A DNA stretch of 64,000 bases from Marinobacter sp. SS13-12. GTDB taxonomy: Bacteria; Pseudomonadota; Gammaproteobacteria; Pseudomonadales; Oleiphilaceae. The first letter of the stretch is position 1. Each line of letters opens with the position of its first letter. Of this stretch, positions 1-8,766 are shown one piece after another. The stretch covers positions 233,152 to 297,151 of the forward strand of contig NZ_JASSUA010000004.1 in the NCBI RefSeq assembly GCF_030227115.1, written 5' to 3'. The notes under the pieces are model-generated. The model ran no database searches, was not told the DNA's origin, and worked only from the letters and a program-made list of their open reading frames with translations. A program made the translations under genes and the position numbers.

Positions 1-17
1 GACGGAAAGAGAAACCG

Positions 18-851
18 TTATTCAGGCACTTCACCAAGAACCGTCACTCGCCGCAGCCATCTGCGTTCCGCCGGATCAAAATCACGACGTGCATGCAAAG
101 TGCAACGGTTGTCCCAAAGCAACAGGTCCCCCACCTGCCACTCGTGGACATAGGAAAGTTCTGGCTGGGAAATGGTTTCAAACATCACATTGAGAAGGGT
201 TTCACTCTCATCAGAGTCGAGACCTTCTATTGAATGGGTCATCAGTTTATTGACGAACAAACTCTTGCGGCCGGTGGCCGGGTGTGTCCGTGCAATCGGG
301 TGGGCCTGCGAAATACCGTCTTCTATACTGACCATATTCTTCCGGTCGGTGCCCTTGCCGCCATAGTCATACACGTGGGTAGCCCTCAGGCCCTCGATCC
401 TTGACTTGACGGAGTCCGGCAACCGCTCATAGGCCATGTAGCCGTTGGCGAAAACGGTTTCACCACCGGCGGAAGGAATCTCGATGGCGTACAGCATGGT
501 CCCTTTGGCCGGGCGCTGCTGATAGCACTGATCGATATGGAATTCCATTTCACCCAATGGCAAGGCGCCTTCGCTTTTGCCTTTTTCTTTCAGGTTACCG
601 ATGTACATCACCGCCGGGTGGTTACCCTGGTACTCAGGCACGTGAACTTCCGCCAGCTCGCCGAAACGGCGGGCGAACGCCACTTGCTGCTCTTCTGTGG
701 GCAGGCTCTGATTGCGAAGCAGAATCACCTGATACCGGTGCCACGCCTCAATTATCGTGGCGAACTCTGCATCCGTGACACCTTTGCTGACATCCACACC
801 CCGGATTTCTGCCGCAATGGCCGGGGAGCAAGGCACGATTTCAATACTCAT
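18..851 (-). CDS. TauD/TfdA-family Fe(II)/2-oxoglutarate dioxygenase
   Basis: A 277-residue protein of usual TauD/TfdA length. These enzymes hydroxylate a substrate next to a sulfonate, carboxylate or ether group, using Fe(II), O2 and 2-oxoglutarate. The iron triad is visible as H105-x-D107 (EFHIDQ) and the distal H253 (TLHARRDF); the 2-oxoglutarate-binding arginine lies in the RRWLRR segment at about 263-268. It is the last gene of the SDR-ALDH-TauD block, 20 bp after the aldehyde dehydrogenase, so the hydroxylated product may collapse to an aldehyde that the neighbour oxidises. The true substrate cannot be read from sequence; taurine is only one possibility. Family call is secure. Confidence 0.9.
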   Translation of the reverse strand: MSIEIVPCSPAIAAEIRGVDVSKGVTDAEFATIIEAWHRYQVILLRNQSLPTEEQQVAFARRFGELAEVHVPEYQGNHPAVMYIGNLKEKGKSEGALPLGEMEFHIDQCYQQRPAKGTMLYAIEIPSAGGETVFANGYMAYERLPDSVKSRIEGLRATHVYDYGGKGTDRKNMVSIEDGISQAHPIARTHPATGRKSLFVNKLMTHSIEGLDSDESETLLNVMFETISQPELSYVHEWQVGDLLLWDNRCTLHARRDFDPAERRWLRRVTVLGEVPE

Positions 852-871
852 ACAAACAACTCCTGCCTGAA

Positions 872-2323
872 TTAATTCAGTGCCAGATGGACGGTTTTGG
901 TCTCTGTGTAGGAAAGCAGCTCTTCAATGCCCTCCTCCCGTCCAAGCCCACTGTTGCCCATACCACCAAACGGCGTTCCAAGGTGATGCGCCGAGAATCC
1001 GTTCACCCACACGTAACCAGCCTTAATCCGGCGGATGCACCGCGTTGCTGCATTGAGATCGTTCGTCCAGATGGCAGCGGTAAGCCCGTATTCCGTGCTG
1101 TTAGCAATGCGTATTGCCTCGTTCTCATCCTTCCAGCGGAAAACCGACAGCAAAGGTCCGAAAATTTCTTCGTGTCCTATGCGCATTTCGGGCGTCACAT
1201 CGGCAAACACCGTAGGCTGATGCCAATAGCCATGCTCAAACCGGGCGCCAGGCGGGCGTTCTCCGCCGGTCATCAGGCGTGCACCGTCCTCATGGGCGGT
1301 GCGCACATAGTGTTCAACCTTGTCCAGCTGCATGCGGGAATTCATGGGCCCCATCTGGGAGCTCGGATCCAGCGGATCCCCCATCACCAAACGCTCTGTT
1401 TTTTCAACAATGCGCTTGAGAACCTCTTCATACAGGGATTCGTGAACGAGCAACCGGCTGCAGGAGCCACAAGACTGTCCCTGCCAGGCAAAGTTCATTG
1501 CCGCTACCGCTGCCGTCGCTGCAACTTCAGGATCGATGTCGGGAAAGATAAGCATCGGGTTTTTACCACCCAGCTCGAGACTGACATGCTTGACAGACAC
1601 TTCTGCCGCAGCTTTCTGAATGACCAGCCCGGTAGGAACGGAACCGATAAACGCGAGACGCTTGATATCCGGGTGCCGAACGATAGCGTCGCCCGCCTCC
1701 GCCCCGAGACCGGTGATAATATTGACAAGGCCCGGCGGCAGTTCGTCCCGGCAAATTTCAGCCAGAATGCCGGCGGAAAGGGAACTCGACTCAGGTGGCT
1801 TGATAATGATTGCGTTCCCTGCCATCAGAGGAGCAGCCATCCTTGACAGCGCAAACATGATGGGGTGATTGAACGGAATTATCCGTCCGACGACACCGTA
1901 AGGCTCCCGCACAGAAAAGTGCAGGTTGCGCTGGCTGGCAGGAATCGTACTGCCTTTAAGCTCAAGCCCAAGGCCGGCGTAATATTCCAGGACCTTGATA
2001 CCCATTCCCACGTCACCGCGCATTTTGGTGATGGTGTTGCCCGTATCAAGAACTTCCAGTTTCAGAATTTCCTCTGCACGCTCGGCAACCCTGGCTGCCA
2101 CTGCGCGAAGCCGCTCTGCCCTGTGGGACATTTCGGTATTCGCCCATTCAAGTTGGGCTCGAGTAGCTGCCACCACAGCGCGGTCTACATCTACCGTGTC
2201 ACCGGCCGGAATCCGACCGATCACTTCTTCTGTTGCTGGGTTCAGCGAGTCCAGCGTTTTTCCACTGGCGGCTTCAACCAACTCGCCATCAATCAACATC
2301 AAGGTCGTTTGGACATTCGTCAT
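872..2323 (-). CDS. NAD(P)-dependent aldehyde dehydrogenase
   Basis: Oxidises an unidentified aldehyde to the acid. The 483-residue ALDH fold has the oxyanion Asn at N152 (IIPFNHP), the general base E250 (SLELGGK) and the catalytic Cys at C285 (QGQSCGSC). I place the start at the internal ATG (MTNVQTT) because it has GGAG spaced about 8 nt upstream. The longer frame beginning at 2377 would overlap the upstream SDR and has no such site. It is closely related to the ALDH on the other side of the divergent promoter at 5464-6948; both share the DYFAG/EYYAG-ELKG-TIP stretch, so the two arms of this divergon probably handle similar aldehydes. Confidence 0.9.
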   Translation of the reverse strand: MTNVQTTLMLIDGELVEAASGKTLDSLNPATEEVIGRIPAGDTVDVDRAVVAATRAQLEWANTEMSHRAERLRAVAARVAERAEEILKLEVLDTGNTITKMRGDVGMGIKVLEYYAGLGLELKGSTIPASQRNLHFSVREPYGVVGRIIPFNHPIMFALSRMAAPLMAGNAIIIKPPESSSLSAGILAEICRDELPPGLVNIITGLGAEAGDAIVRHPDIKRLAFIGSVPTGLVIQKAAAEVSVKHVSLELGGKNPMLIFPDIDPEVAATAAVAAMNFAWQGQSCGSCSRLLVHESLYEEVLKRIVEKTERLVMGDPLDPSSQMGPMNSRMQLDKVEHYVRTAHEDGARLMTGGERPPGARFEHGYWHQPTVFADVTPEMRIGHEEIFGPLLSVFRWKDENEAIRIANSTEYGLTAAIWTNDLNAATRCIRRIKAGYVWVNGFSAHHLGTPFGGMGNSGLGREEGIEELLSYTETKTVHLALN

Positions 2324-2354
2324 TTTCTTGTTCTCCGATTCAGCTTTTACACAC

Positions 2355-3128
2355 TCAGTGCATGGACTTCCCGCCATCGACGTTAATCGTCTGGCCGGTT
2401 ATGAAATCGCTGGCAGGGGAGAGCAAGAAAAGGACCGTTCCAACCAGATCCTCAGGTGTCTGGGGACGCTTCAGGGCGCGCTGCTGATTGTATTCGTCAC
2501 TCAGGTAGCTGGTGCTTGAAGATGCGAGTTGGGTATCGCTCAGCGTCAGTCCGGGCATAACAACATTGACATTAATGCCGTCATCCCCGACTTCTCGGGC
2601 CAGCGCTCTGGAAAAGCCGATAACACCCGCCTTCGCTGAGGTGTAATGAAGCCGGTTGGGCGTACCTTCAAGAACGCGGCTGGATGAGACGTTGATGATC
2701 TTGCCGCACTTTTGAGCCTTCATGTGTGGGTAGACAGCGCGACAAACCGTCAACAAACCGCGGAGATCAACAGCCATTACCCGGTCCCACTCTTCCGTGG
2801 GAATTTCAAGCCAGGAACGGCGGGGCAGCGAACTCATCAAAGATGCGTTATTCACAACACCATCAATGCGACCAAAGGCCTCCATGGTTTTCCTGGCCAT
2901 GGCCGCGACACTTTCCTCATTGGAAATATCGGTGGTGACAGCAATGGCATCACCGCCGGAATCCCGCAATTCCGCGGCAGTCGTCTCCGCCTCTTCCCCA
3001 TGAATGTCCGCGATAACAACATTCATACCAGCGTCCACGCACGATTTGGCATAAACCTTGCCAATCCCGCGACCCCCGCCAGTGATGATCACTGTGCGTC
3101 CTTCAAGATCAAACAGCTTAGAAGCCAT
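2355..3128 (-). CDS. Short-chain dehydrogenase/reductase (SDR)
   Basis: A classical SDR of 257 residues that should oxidise an alcohol or reduce a ketone with NAD(P)(H). It has the cofactor motif TGGGRGIG at 16-23, NNAS at about 93-96, the catalytic serine in the VSSS stretch near 147-150 and the Y162-x3-K166 dyad (YTSAKAG). First gene of the minus-strand arm SDR-ALDH-TauD; the next gene starts about 31 bp after its stop. A natural order would be alcohol to aldehyde here, then aldehyde to acid by the ALDH. Substrate unknown. The promoter with the shared operator lies upstream. Confidence 0.9.
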   Translation of the reverse strand: MASKLFDLEGRTVIITGGGRGIGKVYAKSCVDAGMNVVIADIHGEEAETTAAELRDSGGDAIAVTTDISNEESVAAMARKTMEAFGRIDGVVNNASLMSSLPRRSWLEIPTEEWDRVMAVDLRGLLTVCRAVYPHMKAQKCGKIINVSSSRVLEGTPNRLHYTSAKAGVIGFSRALAREVGDDGINVNVVMPGLTLSDTQLASSSTSYLSDEYNQQRALKRPQTPEDLVGTVLFLLSPASDFITGQTINVDGGKSMH

Positions 3129-3223
3129 TGAACCAACCCCCTGTGATTGTTTTTGTTGTGCGAAATCTGCTGATCAGTGCCCGCCTGACTCATCGAAGCC
3201 ATTCAAGCTGCCAGCCACATTCT

Positions 3224-3293
3224 TTATTATTGAGATGCTATTTTGTTTTGTGAAATCTAACTATAAAATTATACAAACGGCTTCAGGTGTCAA
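3224..3293 (-). promoter_or_regulatory. Promoter and candidate operator for the SDR-ALDH-TauD operon
   Basis: On the minus strand a perfect TTGACA (3288-3293) is followed after 14 bp by TATAAT (3268-3273); the spacing is short, so the exact -10 is uncertain. Downstream is AAA-TAGCA-TCT (3233-3243) continuing as CAATAATAAA. This belongs to the operator family seen at seven other places in the window (see findings). It lies about 105 bp before the SDR start codon. Confidence 0.5.
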
Positions 3294-3555
3294 CTATTAA
3301 TTGGAAATCGGCAGAAACAAATAACTCATGGGCTGGAGGCGTATGAACAATTATTATTTTGTATTATTTTCATATGGCTTTATGACGACACATCTACTGC
3401 GTTTATTGTATTAAATAACTATACATATCTGACTTTATTAAAGACTTATTACTTTTCCTGAATAAGTATTACAAGGCACTTAATTCTATATATAGAATCC
3501 TGGGGAATACCCAAACTTCTCCTTGCCTTGCGCAAGCCTCACCTCACTTCGAGGC
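3294..3555. other. AT-rich intergenic stretch of the divergent promoter region
   Basis: No gene is supported here. The 522 bp between the divergent starts (3129-3650) are much more AT-rich than the surrounding coding DNA. This part holds a perfect 16-bp palindrome, ATTCTATATATAGAAT, at 3483-3498, and the left arm of a hairpin with 8-bp arms (3533-3540 and 3551-3558, loop 10). Either could be a second regulator-binding site or an mRNA/terminator structure. I see no tRNA or small RNA signature. Confidence 0.5.
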
Positions 3556-3620
3556 TTGACGTACACAACACCTGACGGTACCTTTCGACTATACTATAGT
3601 GAAAGCCACTCTCGCTTAAT
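3556..3620 (+). promoter_or_regulatory. Promoter and candidate operator for the ThDP-enzyme operon
   Basis: A TTGACG box (3556-3561) lies 17 bp before a weak TACCTT; a better-looking TATACT is at 3590-3595, so the -10 is not settled. Downstream AAA-GCCAC-TCT (3602-3612) runs on as CGCTTAATGA, differing by two positions from the TCTCACTTAATAA arm found upstream of other operons. The ATG follows at 3651. Confidence 0.45.
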
Positions 3621-3650
3621 GATAAAAAACACAAAAATCAGGAACAGAAA

Positions 3651-5444
3651 ATGGTTGCCGAAAACACGGGAAATACACCCTCTCGCCCCCTGCCACCTTC
3701 ACCTGAAAAGCTGGAATGGGGCAGCGATGCCGTGGCCTGGACGCTCAGGTCACTGCCAATAGACTTCATTGCGCTCAATCCCGGGGCCAGCTACCGAGGC
3801 CTCCACGACAGTCTGGTTAACGTTCTTGAGGATACGGCCCCGGAAATGCTGGTATGCCTTCATGAAGAGCACGCCGTTGCCATGGCCCACGGCTATGCCA
3901 AGGTAACCGGACGACCCATGGCCGTCGCCCTTCACAGCAATGTCGGCTTAATGCATGGCAGCATGGCCATCTACAATGCCTGGTGTGACCGCGCACCCAT
4001 GCTGATCCTCGGGGCTACCGGGCCGGTTGACGCAAACCTGAGACGGCCCTGGATTGACTGGATACACACGTCCCAGGATCAGGCTGCCCTCATTCGCCCG
4101 TTCATCAAGTGGGACAACCAACCTGCATCGGTTGAAGCCGCTGTGGAGTCCATTCTGAGAGGCTGGCAGGCGACCATCCGGCGGCCTCAGGGCCCGGTGT
4201 ATATATGTCTTGATGTAAGTTTGCAGGAAAAGGCACTGGACAAACCGCTGTCGCTGCCCGATCCGTCCCGCTTCGCGCCCGGCGAACCGCCAGTGCCGTC
4301 GGCGGGGAAGCTGGATACAGCCGCGCAGATGATTCGTGCCGCCCGGAATCCCGTGATTCTTGCAGGCAGGGTTTCCCGGGATTCTGCGGACTGGGCCAAG
4401 CGGGTAAAGTTGGCTGAACGGCTTGGCGCAACCGTCATGACCGACCTCAAAATCGCGGCGGCCTTTCCGACCGATCATCCCCTCCACCCTTTACCACCCG
4501 CTTTCCGGCTGGATAGTGCCGCGGTACACCTGATATCCGAGGCAGACCTGATTATCAGCCTCGACTGGCTGGATCTTGGCGGAACACTGTATACGGTTTG
4601 GCCTGATGGAAAGCCCTCGGCAAAAATCATTCACGCCTCGCTGGACGATTATGGGATGAATGGCTGGGCGATGAACCATCAGCGCATGGCTCCGGTGGAT
4701 CTGGCTCTCGATGGCACACCAGAGAGTACCGTTGATGGTCTGCTTGAACGAATGGAATCCACCGCTGCCGTTAATACACAGAGCTCCTACCAGCGGCCAC
4801 CGCTCCCATCTCAAACCGGCGTATTCGATCTTCTTGCCCTGGCAACGACACTGGCATCAACGCTCGAAAACAGGGATGTCAGTTACCTGCGCCTGCCACT
4901 GGGCTGGCCTTCATCCACCAGCACCTTCAGGCACCCGCTGGACTACCTGGGTTATGACGGCGGAGCCGGTATTGGTTCGGGGCCGGGAATGGTGATTGGC
5001 AGTGCACTGGCTCTCAGGGGTTCCTCGAGATTGCCTGTCGCTGTTCTCGGTGACGGAGATCTGATGATGGGTGCCAACGCACTCTGGACCGCTGCCCGCC
5101 ACAAGATTCCCGTGCTGATTATTGTTGCCAACAACCGCGCTTACTATAACGACGTCGCGCATCAGGAAACGGTCGCGATCAACAGAAGCCGTGACGTTGA
5201 AAACAAATGGGTTGGTCAGCGGCTTGATGATCCCGCGATTGACCTGGCGTCCATTGCCAGAGCGCAGGGTTTCCAGGCGGAAGGCCCGATCCTTGATGAG
5301 GAGTCTTTCCGGACCGCACTGAAAAAAGCCATCACCGCCGTGGAAAACGGCCAGCCAGCGCTTCTTGATGTTGTCGTCAAAGCCGGCTACATGAGCGGAG
5401 TGGTTGATTTCAATAGTGATTCCCACTCAGACGGCAATAAATAA
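3651..5444 (+). CDS. Thiamine diphosphate-dependent enzyme (acetolactate synthase/benzoylformate decarboxylase-like)
   Basis: A 597-residue three-domain ThDP enzyme. The Pyr domain carries the catalytic Glu in CLHEEHAVAMAHGYA (E72), the middle domain spans about 210-350, and the PP domain has the metal/ThDP motif GDGD starting near residue 467 and ending in ANN about 27 residues later. Such enzymes decarboxylate 2-oxo acids or make/break C-C bonds next to a carbonyl. An aldehyde dehydrogenase follows 19 bp downstream, so 2-oxo acid to aldehyde to acid is the simplest reading. Sulfoacetaldehyde acetyltransferase (Xsc) is an alternative raised by nearby tauD- and tauE-like genes, but I see no specific Xsc signature. 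Substrate unresolved. Confidence 0.85.
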   Translation: MVAENTGNTPSRPLPPSPEKLEWGSDAVAWTLRSLPIDFIALNPGASYRGLHDSLVNVLEDTAPEMLVCLHEEHAVAMAHGYAKVTGRPMAVALHSNVGLMHGSMAIYNAWCDRAPMLILGATGPVDANLRRPWIDWIHTSQDQAALIRPFIKWDNQPASVEAAVESILRGWQATIRRPQGPVYICLDVSLQEKALDKPLSLPDPSRFAPGEPPVPSAGKLDTAAQMIRAARNPVILAGRVSRDSADWAKRVKLAERLGATVMTDLKIAAAFPTDHPLHPLPPAFRLDSAAVHLISEADLIISLDWLDLGGTLYTVWPDGKPSAKIIHASLDDYGMNGWAMNHQRMAPVDLALDGTPESTVDGLLERMESTAAVNTQSSYQRPPLPSQTGVFDLLALATTLASTLENRDVSYLRLPLGWPSSTSTFRHPLDYLGYDGGAGIGSGPGMVIGSALALRGSSRLPVAVLGDGDLMMGANALWTAARHKIPVLIIVANNRAYYNDVAHQETVAINRSRDVENKWVGQRLDDPAIDLASIARAQGFQAEGPILDEESFRTALKKAITAVENGQPALLDVVVKAGYMSGVVDFNSDSHSDGNK

Positions 5445-5463
5445 ATAAAGGGAGCCACCCACA

Positions 5464-6948
5464 ATGACCACCAGTAACCAAGCACTCACAACCAAGTCTG
5501 TGCTACCGCTCAACCGCGGGCTCTATTATGGCGGCGCCTGGCACAAAGCCGCCCTTGGGCGCCAGATTGCAGTGACCAACCCGGCCGATGGCAGCAGCCT
5601 GGGCGAAGTGGATGAAGCAACGACTGAGGACATCAATCATGTCGTGGACGCCGCGCGCAAGGCTCAACCCGCATGGCGGGCCATGGCCCCGACACAACGG
5701 GCAGCAGCGGTGCGTAAGATGGCGCAGAAAGTGCGCGATCACGCCGAAGAGCTGGCCCTGCTTGATGCTCTTGACTGCGGCAACCCACGCTCCGCCATGG
5801 TGGGAGACATGCAGGTAGGCGCGCATCTGCTGGATTACTTTGCCGGCCTCGCCACGGAACTCAAGGGTGAAACCATTCCCACCGCCGCCGGCCAGCTGAA
5901 CTACGTCCTGCGGGAACCTTTGGGTGTGGTTGCGCGCATTGTTCCATTCAACCATCCCGCGATGTTTGTCTGCGCCAAAATCGCCGCGCCGCTGATCGCC
6001 GGTAACAGCGTCATTATAAAGCCAAGTGAACACACGCCACTGTCGGCTTTGAAACTGGCCGAACTGTTCGATGGCCTCTTGCCAGCCGGTGTACTCAGTA
6101 TTGTCAATGGCCAGGTGGAGGCGGGAGTTGCCTTGTCCGAGCACGAGCAGATCGACAACATCAGCCTGGTGGGCAGCATCCAGACCGGTAAGGCCGTATG
6201 CCGGGCTGCCGCCAATACCCTCAAGAGCACCCTGATGGAACTGGGCGGCAAAAACGCCATGCTGATATTTCCGGACGCCGACCTGGAAAAAGCGGCGGCA
6301 AGCGCCGTGCACGGAATGAACTTCGGCTGGACCGCCGGTCAGTCGTGCGGCTCAACAAGCCGCCTGTTCGTCCAAGAAAGCATCTATGACGAGGTGCTCA
6401 GCCGGATTGTCGAACAGACCAACGCTATCAAGATGGGCTTGCCGGAAAAGGTCGAGACCGAGATGGGCTGCGTCTCAAGCAAGCCCCAGTTCGACAAGAT
6501 CATGGAATACATCCGTATTGGTCAGTCAGAAGGGGCACGGTTAGTTGCTGGAGGTACGCAGCCCGACGACCCTGCACTTGCCAATGGCTATTTTGTGCGC
6601 CCCACCATCTTCGCCGATGTGTCAGCAACAATGCGCATCGCCCGGGAAGAAATATTCGGGCCCGTGCTCAGCGTAACTCCGTGGTCCGATGAACAGTCTG
6701 TATTCGCCATGGCCAATGGACTTGAATTCGGCCTTACCGCGTCAGTCTGGACAAAGGATCTGGCCCGGGCGCACAACGCCGCCGCCAAACTGGAAGTCGG
6801 ATACGTCTGGATCAATGGCTCCAGCGCCCACATACCCGGCGCGCCATTTGGCGGGAGCAAGCAATCAGGGCTTGGACGTGAGGAATGTATGGAGGAGCTC
6901 CTCGCCTTTACACAGAGCAAAAACGTCAATGTGACTCTGGAACCATGA
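5464..6948 (+). CDS. NAD(P)-dependent aldehyde dehydrogenase, second paralogue
   Basis: ALDH of 494 residues with N163 (VPFNHP), E259 (MELGGK) and catalytic C295 (AGQSCGST). Preceded by a good ribosome site (GGGAG) and placed directly after the ThDP enzyme, whose aldehyde product it probably oxidises. It is a clear paralogue of the ALDH at 872-2323. Its stop is one base before the ATG of the ABC ATPase, so catabolism and uptake are translated from one message. Confidence 0.9.
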   Translation: MTTSNQALTTKSVLPLNRGLYYGGAWHKAALGRQIAVTNPADGSSLGEVDEATTEDINHVVDAARKAQPAWRAMAPTQRAAAVRKMAQKVRDHAEELALLDALDCGNPRSAMVGDMQVGAHLLDYFAGLATELKGETIPTAAGQLNYVLREPLGVVARIVPFNHPAMFVCAKIAAPLIAGNSVIIKPSEHTPLSALKLAELFDGLLPAGVLSIVNGQVEAGVALSEHEQIDNISLVGSIQTGKAVCRAAANTLKSTLMELGGKNAMLIFPDADLEKAAASAVHGMNFGWTAGQSCGSTSRLFVQESIYDEVLSRIVEQTNAIKMGLPEKVETEMGCVSSKPQFDKIMEYIRIGQSEGARLVAGGTQPDDPALANGYFVRPTIFADVSATMRIAREEIFGPVLSVTPWSDEQSVFAMANGLEFGLTASVWTKDLARAHNAAAKLEVGYVWINGSSAHIPGAPFGGSKQSGLGREECMEELLAFTQSKNVNVTLEP

Positions 6949-6949
6949 T

Positions 6950-7744
6950 ATGACGGCAATTCTTGAAATCGCGGATGTCTCCAAGACATTCCAATCCGAG
7001 AACGGGGAAAGCATTCAGGCTCTGGCTCCGGTAAGTCTTGGCATCGAGCAAGGGGAATTTCTTTCCATCATCGGTCCCAGCGGCTGCGGAAAATCCACAC
7101 TATTCAATGTGATCGGGGGCATGACCCCCGCCGATTCCGGACAGGTGTCAGTAAACGGCAAGCCCGTTTCCGGAACCCATAAAGATATCGGCATGGTTTT
7201 TCAGGAAGAATCGACGTTCCCCTGGCGGACTGTGATCGACAATGTCGCTTTCCCTCTCGAAGTTGCCGGAATGGCTAAAAAAGAGCGCCTGGAAAAGGCT
7301 CGTCACTTTGTGCAGCTGGTTGGGTTAACCGGATTCGAAAATCATTTTCCCTATCAATTGTCCGGAGGCATGCGCCAGCGCACGGCCATTGCCCGCACAC
7401 TGGCATCCGAGCCACGCATTCTGTTAATGGACGAACCTTTCGGGGCGCTGGATGAGCAGACACGGCTTTTACTTGGGGACAAGCTACTGAAGATCTGCGA
7501 TGAGCTGAAGCAGACCACAATGCTCATTACACACAATATTACTGAGGCTGTGCAGCTCAGTGACAGAGTGGCGGTCATGTCTTACCGCCCTGGCACCATC
7601 ATGCGAGTGATCGACATTGAACTGCCGCGACCGCGCGGTTCAGAACTGATTTCGACGGACAAATTTTCCGGCTACGTCGGGCAAATCTGGGAGGACCTGC
7701 GCACGGAGGCAGACAGAGGGATGAAAGCAGCCGGTGAAGCGTGA
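6950..7744 (+). CDS. ABC transporter ATP-binding protein (nitrate/sulfonate/taurine type)
   Basis: Cytoplasmic ATPase of 264 residues. Walker A GPSGCGKST is at 42-50, the Q-loop lies in VFQEES, the signature is LSGGMRQR, and Walker B is RILLMDEPFGALD, with the H-loop in LITHNITEA. The PFGALDEQTR variant and size are typical of SsuB/TauB/NrtD importers. It works with the binding protein and two permeases that follow. The imported compound is presumably the substrate of the ThDP/ALDH enzymes, but its identity is unknown. Confidence 0.92.
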   Translation: MTAILEIADVSKTFQSENGESIQALAPVSLGIEQGEFLSIIGPSGCGKSTLFNVIGGMTPADSGQVSVNGKPVSGTHKDIGMVFQEESTFPWRTVIDNVAFPLEVAGMAKKERLEKARHFVQLVGLTGFENHFPYQLSGGMRQRTAIARTLASEPRILLMDEPFGALDEQTRLLLGDKLLKICDELKQTTMLITHNITEAVQLSDRVAVMSYRPGTIMRVIDIELPRPRGSELISTDKFSGYVGQIWEDLRTEADRGMKAAGEA

Positions 7745-7797
7745 AGCCCGCCGGAACACCTTGTAACAAAAACAAAAGCATTAAGGAGAACAATCTG

Positions 7798-8766
7798 ATG
7801 AAACGCCAACTGTGTAAATATGTGGTCACCCCCGTGGTTGCGGCCATGCTGTCACTGAGCGCTGTCGCCCAGGAAATGGACGAAGTTTCGGTCGCTATCG
7901 GCCAAAGGGGCCTGTGGGACACCCTGGTGGTGCACCAGGGTATTGAAGAAGGCATCTTTGCCGAAGAAAACCTTTCTGTTGATATGACCTGGACCAAAGG
8001 CGGAGCCGAAACACTTCAGGCGGTCACGACCCGAAGCGTTGATATGGGTTTTGTTAACGGTATGCTCGGTGTTCTCGGAGCCTATCAGCGCGGCGCGCCG
8101 GTGCGGATCGTAGGCGCTGAAATGACAGGTTCCAATGACCTGTTCTGGTATGTAAAAGGTGACAGCGACCTGGAAAGCCTCGCCGATGCGGAAGGCGCGA
8201 CTGTGGGCTATTCCCGTCCTGGTGCATCTACCCACCTGGTTTTGCTGAACCTCCTCGCGGAAGCCGGGGTAGACGCTGAAATTGTCTCTGCAGGCGGCAT
8301 TTCCGATAACCGCACCCAGGTGATGTCCGGTCAGCTCGATGTTGGCTGGTCAGTCCCTCCTTTCAATCTTGACCTGGTCGCCGCGGGTGATCTGAAAATC
8401 ATCGCGAAGGGCAGCGACATCCCGGAACTGGCTGAACAGACTGTACGGGCCAATATTTCCAATACAACGTTCCTCACTGAGCGTCGGGATGTTGCCAAAC
8501 GTTTTATGCGCGCCTACATGAACACCGTGGACTGGATGTATGACAACAAGGACGAAGCCATTGAGCGTTTTGCAGAATTCAACGACATTGAGCTGGAAAT
8601 TGCGAAAGAGGCTGCAGAGTTCTATCCCAAGGAGGCGTTGCTGTCGGTACCTGTAAAAGGACTGGATAAGACGATCCGGGAAGCCATGGAACACGATGCC
8701 CTGCGGGAGCCCCTGAGCGAGGAGCAGATTGACGAGTTGCTGGACTATGTCTATGACCCCCGCTGA
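7798..8766 (+). CDS. ABC transporter substrate-binding protein (NMT1/SsuA-like)
   Basis: Periplasmic binding protein of 322 residues. The ATG at 7798 has AAGGAG about 8 nt upstream and gives a proper signal peptide (KRQLCKYVV, hydrophobic core, cleavage after SAVAQ), so the earlier GTG frame at 7741 is rejected. The mature part has the NMT1/SsuA pattern: a GLWDTLVVHQGIEEGIF opening and a GG-AETLQAV segment for ligand contact. Together with the ATPase and permeases it forms an importer for an unidentified small anion or heterocycle. Confidence 0.88.
   Translation: MKRQLCKYVVTPVVAAMLSLSAVAQEMDEVSVAIGQRGLWDTLVVHQGIEEGIFAEENLSVDMTWTKGGAETLQAVTTRSVDMGFVNGMLGVLGAYQRGAPVRIVGAEMTGSNDLFWYVKGDSDLESLADAEGATVGYSRPGASTHLVLLNLLAEAGVDAEIVSAGGISDNRTQVMSGQLDVGWSVPPFNLDLVAAGDLKIIAKGSDIPELAEQTVRANISNTTFLTERRDVAKRFMRAYMNTVDWMYDNKDEAIERFAEFNDIELEIAKEAAEFYPKEALLSVPVKGLDKTIREAMEHDALREPLSEEQIDELLDYVYDPR

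Noticed and set aside
537..875. Antisense open frames over the dioxygenase and many other genes
   Set aside because: They are shadows of strongly supported genes on the opposite strand, without ribosome sites or recognisable domains.
2324..2377. Longer start for the aldehyde dehydrogenase (and similar upstream extensions of many genes)
   Set aside because: The extensions overlap upstream genes, bury signal peptides or lack ribosome sites; internal ATGs with clear Shine-Dalgarno sequences fit better.
3651..5444. Firm assignment as sulfoacetaldehyde acetyltransferase (Xsc)
   Set aside because: Only general ThDP-enzyme motifs are visible and no phosphotransacetylase follows; kept as an alternative only.
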